Assembly: GCA_002354095.1 (NCBI GenBank)
Contig: DEKX01000005.1
Span: forward strand, 38,562-102,561
Reading direction: 5' to 3'
DNA length: 64,000 nt
Origin: Prevotella sp. UBA2711
GTDB taxonomy: Bacteria > Bacteroidota > Bacteroidia > Bacteroidales > Bacteroidaceae
Shown: positions 58,247-64,000 of the stretch, one piece after another
Layout of the letters: every line of letters starts with the position of its first letter
How positions within the stretch are numbered: the first letter of the stretch is position 1
Program-made: the position numbers and the translations under genes
The notes under the pieces: generated by a model
Told to the model about the DNA's origin: nothing
What the model saw: the letters and a program-made list of their open reading frames with translations, nothing else
Database searches by the model: none

Positions 58247-60903
58247 ATTGTTGCTATCGGTAATAGTATTCTAACTGTTGTAATTCCTTCTTTGCAGAAA
58301 ATGTCATAGTCACCTCTGTAATGGTTTACTATAGATTTGACAATATAGCCACCAGAGCCAGTTCCCGCATATCTGCCTGCCTTCTCGCCCTTCATGCCAT
58401 AACGAGCTTTCGTCATTCCCTCTGGTAATGGCTGACCATTGTTTGAAAAGTCTATCTGATACATATCACGCTTTTCGTCTATATCAAGATTTATCCAAAT
58501 TTTATAATCAGCTTTAGACGCATCTGTAAATCCATGAGTACGAGCATTCTCTATTATATTTTGGACCATTCGATCAAAATCCAATGGAGAAATTAGCGCA
58601 TATGAGAAGTGTAATGGAAAAGGATAATTCCCTTTTTCTGTTTCGAACTCCTTTATATTATCAAGGTAATACTCTATCTTGTTTTTTAGATATTCCTTTG
58701 CCTTATCCTCTTTATAATTGAAAGTAATATTGTATCCATTTCGATTATATTCTGTGATAAGTCCTTGTAGATGCTCAATAATTGGGAATCGCTCTGGTTC
58801 ACCAAACTTTTCTTCATCACTAAGATGCTCTATTATGTCAGAAAGATGCCTCAATGCATCACCGAATCGGGTAAGTTGATGATTTAGATGAATCTGGACA
58901 TCATCTAATGTAGACATATTGTCAATATAGTGCTGCATCAAATTCTTTGAAGAATTCAACTGCTTCATGTGAGGACGCATATCATGCTTCCTCATTCTGA
59001 CCTCGTTTATATACTCCGTCTTCATAGTCTGAACTTTATCTCCCAACTCATTAGTAACAGACTCTTCTCGCTTCATCCGGTAGAGTTCGTCACCAATAAT
59101 ACGCTTGTCCGTAGGAACAAGTATATCATTCAGATGATGGTAAAGTCCATATTGTTGATATGCTATCAGTTGTCTATATACAACAGGCAATCTCAAGAGG
59201 GCAGACAATGAATTGACATCAAAGTCCTCCTTAGGGCAGAAAACAAGGATGCCGCTACTAACAGCATATGGTTTCCCTGTCGCACGAACAACAGCAACTT
59301 GAACCCCTGACTCAGCAGATTGTTCATAGAGGACTGCATCACTTTTACCGTCAAAATAGGTGCATTTCCGATAATCCAAAACGTAACGTCCTTTGGACTT
59401 TCCAATTTGGTCCCAAATGGAATCAACAAACTTTCCGTCCTTACCAAAGCCATACTCTTTACTACCTTCAACGTAAGGCGGATTATTTGGACAATCAGCT
59501 TTTCTTATACCAGACATGTCTAAATCACCCGTGTATAATGGCGTTAAGTCGCTCATGGATATCCAAGGTGTGTCTTCTGGTAAATCAAATTGCACATCTC
59601 GAACTTTTGCTGACACCAAAGAGCAAAGTGATGACAGCGGAACCGGGTACTCTGCTCCTGAAGGTCTTTCAATCACATACACCTGAGGTATAAGAATTTC
59701 TAGAGATAATTCTTCAGAGGACACTTTCACCATTTTTCTCAATCCCGTATTAAGGTCTATACCATCGTTTTGCAGGATAGTATTAAACTTAGCATTGTCG
59801 AATGACATCATGTGATGCTTTGTGTCAAAATCATTACTTGCCACACGAGCATCAATGAGAACCACATCAGAATCTAACCTTCCTTTTTCTGCAATAAGCA
59901 AACAATATGTATCGAAGGATGCATTATTGCTCATAACCTGAGGCAATTGGATAATCTCATAAATGGATTTATCCTCAACAAGCATTTTCCTAAATTGGGC
60001 ATTGGCATCAGCGGAAGCCTTTTCTTCTTCAAGTTTCTCCATAATAGAAGGAACATCTTTGTGTTTCAACATTTCAGTAAGATTCCTTCTATACGAAGTA
60101 TTATCCTTGCCCACCAATACATTTGACGGACAAATCAGTACGAACTTGCCATTAACAGGTAATTTCTTATATGCATCACATAAACGAGCAATTGCCTTGC
60201 TGTCATCATTATCTTTCGGGAGATATGACACAATCGCATCATATGATGAAGGTGTTGCGTTGTCCTCAGCATCTATGTTGTTGGCATAGACGGCAACTTT
60301 CGTCCACGCATAAAACATAGTGTCGCAATAATACTTGCAACCACCGAATAGATTCGCTAGTTGAGCAAATGTAGTATTGGGATAATACACTGTTGAACCG
60401 GCAGGAATCTCTACCCGAGTTTTGACTAATTCAAGGACTTCCTTTGGAATGGTGTATGCATCTTTGCCGTCATGACGATGTACCCACACAAGGGAATCAT
60501 CACAGGGAGTCAGGATAATGTAATTCACCATCTCCTTAAAGTGAACTTTTAGAAACGATTCCTCTTCTTTGGTAAGAATAGTCCTATCATAGACATCTGG
60601 CAACAACTGGTCAAGTATCTCTTTCTCTGCCTTCTCTCCAGCAACAAGTGCATAGAAATAGCCAAGTAACTGTTCATTGACCATTAAGTGCTTTATCCAC
60701 AGTTCAGTATGAGGACCTTCTCCATATATTCCGCCTCCTATTCCATTCTCATCCATCAATTTGACAGATTCTTGATCCCAGTAGTCACAATCTGCCTTGG
60801 CATCCTTAGCGATCTGACTTTCCTTCCCCACTTTAGTACGGTAAAGCTCTACGAGGTTAATCACTCTCTGCTGAATCTCTGCTGCGTTCTGTACGTTCTG
60901 CAT
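58243..60903 (-). CDS. Histidine-kinase fused to dead N6-methylase-like and HsdS/TRD-like domains
   Basis: 886 residues. About 140-345 follows HsdM layout (YTIPKEVLELV, IPAGSTVYYPNTTFA, CDTMFYAWTKVAV, SYDAIVSYLPK, LPVNGKFVLICPSNVLVG, YRRNLTEML) but the SAM motif DPxxGxG is YPNTTFA and NPPF is SYLPK, so no methylase activity is expected. About 405-600 resembles HsdS target recognition (VPLSSL, WISMSDL, VVRATGKPYAVSSGILVF). Then a DHp-like His640 (RKHDMRPHM) and HATPase with N-box NIIENARTHG (Asn786), DFSNNG and GTGSGG. Sensing DNA state and phosphorylating the receiver is inferred. Confidence 0.75.
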   Translation of the reverse strand: MQNVQNAAEIQQRVINLVELYRTKVGKESQIAKDAKADCDYWDQESVKLMDENGIGGGIYGEGPHTELWIKHLMVNEQLLGYFYALVAGEKAEKEILDQLLPDVYDRTILTKEEESFLKVHFKEMVNYIILTPCDDSLVWVHRHDGKDAYTIPKEVLELVKTRVEIPAGSTVYYPNTTFAQLANLFGGCKYYCDTMFYAWTKVAVYANNIDAEDNATPSSYDAIVSYLPKDNDDSKAIARLCDAYKKLPVNGKFVLICPSNVLVGKDNTSYRRNLTEMLKHKDVPSIMEKLEEEKASADANAQFRKMLVEDKSIYEIIQLPQVMSNNASFDTYCLLIAEKGRLDSDVVLIDARVASNDFDTKHHMMSFDNAKFNTILQNDGIDLNTGLRKMVKVSSEELSLEILIPQVYVIERPSGAEYPVPLSSLCSLVSAKVRDVQFDLPEDTPWISMSDLTPLYTGDLDMSGIRKADCPNNPPYVEGSKEYGFGKDGKFVDSIWDQIGKSKGRYVLDYRKCTYFDGKSDAVLYEQSAESGVQVAVVRATGKPYAVSSGILVFCPKEDFDVNSLSALLRLPVVYRQLIAYQQYGLYHHLNDILVPTDKRIIGDELYRMKREESVTNELGDKVQTMKTEYINEVRMRKHDMRPHMKQLNSSKNLMQHYIDNMSTLDDVQIHLNHQLTRFGDALRHLSDIIEHLSDEEKFGEPERFPIIEHLQGLITEYNRNGYNITFNYKEDKAKEYLKNKIEYYLDNIKEFETEKGNYPFPLHFSYALISPLDFDRMVQNIIENARTHGFTDASKADYKIWINLDIDEKRDMYQIDFSNNGQPLPEGMTKARYGMKGEKAGRYAGTGSGGYIVKSIVNHYRGDYDIFCKEGITTVRILLPIATI

Positions 60904-60963
60904 ATCTCTTGTGTTTTTGTTGGTTAGTACTCTATGTCCTGCACTTGTGTCTCAAATGCGTTG

Positions 60964-61035
60964 CAAAGGTACAACCGATTTTCGATTGTTCCAAGCATTT
61001 CTGCCTCGAGAACGGTTCCGTACTTCGTGGAACCG
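60964..61035 (-). promoter_or_regulatory. Terminator-promoter cassette R4 upstream of the kinase
   Basis: Minus strand: hairpin CGGTTCC-N9-GGAACCG (61013-61035) after the HEPN-like gene, then TTG (60992-60994), 20 nt, TACCTTTG (60964-60971), about 60 nt before the kinase ATG. Same order as R2 and R3 but without the GCGTCAA leader. Confidence 0.75.
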
Positions 61036-61079
61036 TTATATCGTGATTTCAAACAAATAATTTCATTCATGCTCTGTAC

Positions 61080-61799
61080 TCATAAACTTCTATTACCCAC
61101 AATCTCATCAAGACCGTTTCTTGCTAACGTGTTTATACCTTCAAAGAAGTTATACATCTGCAAAATTCTTAAATACAACATGTCAATGTCTATCAAGGGT
61201 CTTGTTTTCTTCTTTTTTTTAATTGAATTGGTCAAGAATTCATTATATCTAAATAAAGTTCCATCTTCATCAGCAGCATTTAATTCTTCTACAAGTCTTC
61301 CTATCCTATTAACTTCTTTGTCTTTAGGCTCAATATACTGTTTTAAGTCCCTCCACAAATTGGAAAGATTATGACCATCTAAATTAGCTTCGCCACGTGA
61401 TGGATTCTTTCTCCATAGCCTGAACCTCAACAAAGAGTCTTTCATTGTTAATTCAAGATATTGTCGAAAACAAAATAATACTGGATTAATATAGCTTTCT
61501 TTTAAGAATCTGTCATTTGACAATTTAATAAGGTTCAATAATAATATTGATGCACTTGCATACCCGTTTTGCATTAAGATTTCATCGTCACTAGAGAAGT
61601 GCCCATATCCATCGTCTTCTCGGGGTACAAATAGCGTATCTTCATCTTTCAAATTTGGTACATGCAGGGATACTGAGTTAATATCTCTTTTTGACAAAAG
61701 TAACAATTCTCTTGTCAATTGCCGTTTAATCTGCTTCTTGTAATTCCTCTTCAAACGACGTATTAAATGCTTTTTCTTTCTTCTTTTTCTCTTTTTCAT
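61080..61799 (-). CDS. HEPN-like protein of unknown function
   Basis: 239 residues. A strongly basic N-terminus (KKRKRRKKKHLIRRLKR), then helices with LFCFRQYLELTMKDSLLRF, GHNLSNLWRDLKQYI and LYLRILQMYNFFEGIN, as in HEPN-fold proteins where R and H residues sit on adjacent helices. No clear R-x4-6-H motif, so catalysis cannot be claimed. Follows the broken DUF6088 gene by 7 nt; the two may form a pair analogous to a toxin-antitoxin operon. Confidence 0.55.
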   Translation of the reverse strand: MKKRKRRKKKHLIRRLKRNYKKQIKRQLTRELLLLSKRDINSVSLHVPNLKDEDTLFVPREDDGYGHFSSDDEILMQNGYASASILLLNLIKLSNDRFLKESYINPVLFCFRQYLELTMKDSLLRFRLWRKNPSRGEANLDGHNLSNLWRDLKQYIEPKDKEVNRIGRLVEELNAADEDGTLFRYNEFLTNSIKKKKKTRPLIDIDMLYLRILQMYNFFEGINTLARNGLDEIVGNRSL

Positions 61800-61806
61800 A
61801 CAATGA

Positions 61807-62402
61807 CTATATATGTGATGGCACCCATGCAGGCATCAGTGAATAATCCTGTCCTATCAGTTTGTTGTTCTCTTTAGCATGCAAATCCTTGGTGCAAGCC
61901 ATAACCTCTGGCGTACCTCCCCTTTACCTAAAGTCTTATACGCAAGAGTTTGGAGCATTGCCAGTTGGGAGTGTAAGACGAAATTATTAGGCGCAGTACG
62001 CTTAAACTGAATACTTGTACCAATATCAAAAATAATCTTCCTGTTAAACCCGTCCGTCAGATACACTACATTCATAGGAATCTGTGTCGAGAACCCATGC
62101 CTATTGAGCACATAAAGACCGGAATGGACAATCCTTGCCTTGTAGCGATTAGTGATACTTTCAGCAATATCCTTTAATGTGAGATAGAGCCCCCCCAGCC
62201 CCAAGACTTTATCGATCTTCGGGTAAAAATATATGCTATGACTGATACGCAGAATAGTTCCAACCTTTGCCATGCGTTCCAATGCCTTGCTGAGTGGCTT
62301 CTGCTCTCCATAAACCACAAAGTCTGATGCGAAAAGATATCTTCCACTCCCGCACTTCCTTATCTTGTTAAGTATCTTTGATTCAATGGATTCTATAGGC
62401 AT
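61807..62402 (-). pseudogene. DUF6088/AbiEi-like antitoxin, frameshifted near its 3' end
   Basis: From the ATG at 62402 the protein keeps the DUF6088 pattern: SIESKILNKIRKCGSGRYLFASDF, LERMAKVGTILRIS, IYFYPK and VHSGLYVLNRHGFSTQIPMNVVYLTDG. After LGKGE (about 61916-61924) the frame yields an unrelated tail and ends at 61857. The other frame continues with family-like sequence: TPEVMACTKDLHAKENN, then QDYSLMPAWVPSHI, ending at a TAG at 61807. The expected AbiEii partner is not adjacent. Either an indel or a sequencing error. Confidence 0.7.
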
Positions 62403-62420
62403 ATCATCTTATTTCTGTCG

Positions 62421-62472
62421 CAAATTTAGTTAAAACATTCGACAAAAGCAAATAATTTACAAATGATTTGCT
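62421..62472 (-). promoter_or_regulatory. DUF6088 promoter with inverted repeat
   Basis: Minus strand TTTG (62449-62452), 20 nt, TAAATTTG (62421-62428). The -33 lies inside an inverted repeat AGCAAAT (62447-62453) and ATTTGCT (62466-62472), comparable to the AbiE operator layout at 46716. Confidence 0.6.
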
Positions 62473-63565
62473 ACTTCACATCTGAATATACATCCATCTG
62501 TTTTTTTACGATACTCTTAATTTGATCACGTAAAATCGGTGGCTGCATCACCTCAAGGTTTTCACCATAAAGCAAGATTCTGCCTCTTAGTTCACGATTG
62601 GGCTCTATAGCCAGTGTAACTTCACCATACCATTTCCCATCATGCTCACCAAAGATTAGTGTCTCTTTTTGGCTATGATGCAAAGGCTTTGTGAGCAACA
62701 GTCCATGATGGTATTCTGTCTTGGTACGAATAACGACCGGCTCGACCTTGGCATCTTTCTCGTGAGTGACCCCTATGATATTCTCAAAGTACTCCTGATA
62801 GAAGCCTTTTTCAGCAGGGATATAGTCGATGTCTGCAATTGGAGTGATTTCACCGACGATTCTATCCAAAGCTACATTGAACGCTTTGTAAGGTTCCCTG
62901 TTTGCCTCCCCAAACACGAACCAACGACCATTATATTCTTTCAAAAACTGAGGATGAAAGATTATTTCAAAAGGCTCATACCCGAATGGTTGATAGGATA
63001 ATCGCACAACCTGCTTTTCTGTTATAGCCTTATTAAACACAGGCAACAGGTCGATATTCGTGAGGTTCTGCTCTAAACTGGAACGGATATGGCTGGCACC
63101 ACTCTCTACTTCCCTGTTTGTATCGAGCAGCAATTGGGTGTTCTCGAAATAAGATGAAAACCAACTAGAAGGCAGAATACCTGCTGATGCCTTGCAGAAA
63201 GCAACATAATCCTCTATCCGTTTCTGTTCTACGGCATGACGTTCTGCAGCTAACGGGTCGTCACTCTCACCAATATACATGAACGCTTTGCCCTTGCCTC
63301 TCTTGCCATTACCTTCAATACATCCAGGAAGAGCACTTTCCAATGCCTTGACAACCTCCGAAGAAGCCTTTTTCAAATCACCATAAAACTTTTCTCTCGA
63401 CAGTGTTGCTTTCGGATTGTTATCATAGAAACCTTTAGGTAGTTTCCGTTTTATACACATGACATCAGCAAGAGTTACTAACTCCCTCTTCATCAACTCT
63501 TCGTAAAATATTTTAACGAACGTTGTTCTAACGCCTATTCCTGCAAAGATGTTTTTTGTAGCCAT
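62471..63565 (-). CDS. WYL domain transcriptional regulator
   Basis: 364 residues from ATG 63565 (ATG codons at 63574 and 63571 also possible). The N-terminal 110 residues are a helix-turn-helix-like region. WYL domain about 185-270: KQVVRLSYQPFGYEPFEIIFHPQFLKEYNGRWFVFG, with the domain's conserved Arg/Trp/Phe pattern, and the C-terminal WCX-like extension (PVVIRTKTEYHHGLLLTKP). WYL regulators commonly repress anti-phage operons in response to a nucleic-acid ligand; the target here is not known. It marks the end of the defence-like stretch. Confidence 0.8.
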   Translation of the reverse strand: MATKNIFAGIGVRTTFVKIFYEELMKRELVTLADVMCIKRKLPKGFYDNNPKATLSREKFYGDLKKASSEVVKALESALPGCIEGNGKRGKGKAFMYIGESDDPLAAERHAVEQKRIEDYVAFCKASAGILPSSWFSSYFENTQLLLDTNREVESGASHIRSSLEQNLTNIDLLPVFNKAITEKQVVRLSYQPFGYEPFEIIFHPQFLKEYNGRWFVFGEANREPYKAFNVALDRIVGEITPIADIDYIPAEKGFYQEYFENIIGVTHEKDAKVEPVVIRTKTEYHHGLLLTKPLHHSQKETLIFGEHDGKWYGEVTLAIEPNRELRGRILLYGENLEVMQPPILRDQIKSIVKKQMDVYSDVK

Positions 63566-63587
63566 ATTCATCATGTTTAGGACATTG

Positions 63588-63595
63588 CAAAGATA
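63588..63595 (-). promoter_or_regulatory. WYL regulator promoter, -7 element
   Basis: TATCTTTG on the minus strand; no clear -33 at the usual distance. Confidence 0.45.
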
Positions 63596-63667
63596 CTGCT
63601 TTTTTTTGAAAGCAATCCTTCAAATAAAGAAAATTATACTTTCACAAGGCTTGTTATTGTATTTTTC

Positions 63668-63698
63668 TTGGAAGAATGTTCAATGAACTGTAATTTTG
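63668..63698 (+). promoter_or_regulatory. Promoter of the repeat-protein gene
   Basis: TTG (63668-63670), 20 nt, TAATTTTG (63691-63698); ATG 37 nt later. Confidence 0.65.
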
Positions 63699-63734
63699 CA
63701 ACGACAATGTATAACAACTAAAAACAGCACGATT

Positions 63735-64000
63735 ATGAAAAAGGTAATGATGACATTGATGGCTGTCCTCTTCGCCATCGCAGCAAACGCTCAGTACAGC
63801 ACCAACTATTACAATCGGTATGGTGGAAGTATCGGTTCTTCTACAACTCGTTCTAATTACAATGGTGGAACTACTACAGACTATTATGACCGATATGGGG
63901 GTAGCACTGGTAGCGCAACGACACGTTCCAATTATAACGGAGGAACTACTACAGACTATTATGACCGATATGGGGGCAGTACTGGTAGTGCTACGACACG
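63735..64000 (+). CDS. Secreted tandem-repeat protein, cut by the window edge
   Basis: 88 codons are visible. Signal peptide MKKVMMTLMAVLFAIAANAQ, then 25-residue (75-bp) repeats of the form YYDRYGGSTGSATTRSNYNG followed by GTTTD, rich in Gly, Ser, Thr and Tyr. Two full units and part of a third are in view; units differ by a few bases. Probably an envelope or surface protein; the C-terminus is outside. No start alternative. Confidence 0.8.
   Translation, partial: MKKVMMTLMAVLFAIAANAQYSTNYYNRYGGSIGSSTTRSNYNGGTTTDYYDRYGGSTGSATTRSNYNGGTTTDYYDRYGGSTGSATT

Noticed and set aside
58243..60903. A functional type I restriction-modification gene
   Set aside because: SAM-binding and catalytic motifs are missing, no HsdR is nearby, and the C-terminus is a histidine-kinase module.
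57053..60903. The kinase-receiver pair as the known Detocs system
   Set aside because: The kinase lacks a TPR sensor and the receiver protein lacks a nucleosidase domain; the domain content differs.
1..64000. tRNA and rRNA genes
   Set aside because: No T-arm-like GGTTCGAxTCC context with cloverleaf pairing and no rRNA-like stretch was noticed; a scan with tRNAscan-SE would settle this.

Overview
The window looks like a chromosome segment of a Bacteroidales bacterium, most likely a Prevotella/Segatella-type gut or rumen organism. The evidence is the 287-residue Bacteroidetes-type primary sigma factor, the many promoters of the form TTTG or TTG, about 19-20 nt, then TAnnTTTG, class III fructose-bisphosphatase, HU-CCDC81/SPOR and FHA proteins, and Bacteroidales-restricted lipoprotein families. 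No rRNA, tRNA, CRISPR array or insertion sequence was recognised.

Layout. 1-1.7 kb: nucleotide-sugar genes on the minus strand (ugd cut by the window edge, rfbC). 1.8-14.5 kb: a plus-strand run with a cell-envelope HU/SPOR protein, a zinc-ribbon/FHA protein, purU, hisH-hisA-hisF-hisIE, ftsE, the aspartate kinase and diaminopimelate decarboxylase genes, two glycosyltransferase-like genes, class III FBPase and a short HPPK-like gene. 14.5-24.3 kb: RNA methylase, glucuronate isomerase, GH51 arabinofuranosidase, asparaginase, an HtrA protease, rpoD and an aminotransferase. 24.4-35 kb: a 5'-nucleotidase lipoprotein, then a minus-strand operon from a MATE transporter through rfbB, purT and an FdtA/acyltransferase/FdtB amino-sugar set. 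33.7-45.5 kb: subtilase, xseAB, ilvE, an AT-rich CD225/DUF2752/TM2 trio, trmB, glmM, a DHH phosphatase, a sugar nucleotidyltransferase and thrS.

45.7-63.6 kb is an accessory, defence-like region built around dnaB. It holds an AbiEi/AbiEii toxin-antitoxin pair under a promoter with a 17-bp inverted repeat, a small membrane gene interrupted inside a REP-like repeat, a PIF1-type helicase, two tandem paralogues of unknown function, a small protein of 18-residue repeats, a DUF3825 protein, a two-gene phosphorelay-like system, a HEPN-like protein, a frameshifted DUF6088 (AbiEi-like) antitoxin and a WYL regulator. The window ends inside a secreted protein made of 75-bp tandem repeats.

The most unusual object is the pair at 57053-60903. 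The upstream gene fuses a catalytically dead N6-adenine methylase-like domain and an HsdS/TRD-like domain to a histidine-kinase module. The next gene, overlapping it by 4 nt, encodes a canonical receiver domain joined to a HEPN/DUF4145-like region and a small beta-barrel-like tail. The terminator-promoter cassette ahead of this pair recurs ahead of the DUF3825 gene and the 18-residue-repeat gene, and part of it lies ahead of a neighbouring gene, which suggests one co-regulated module at about 53.7-61 kb. Its function, including any role in defence, is inferred.
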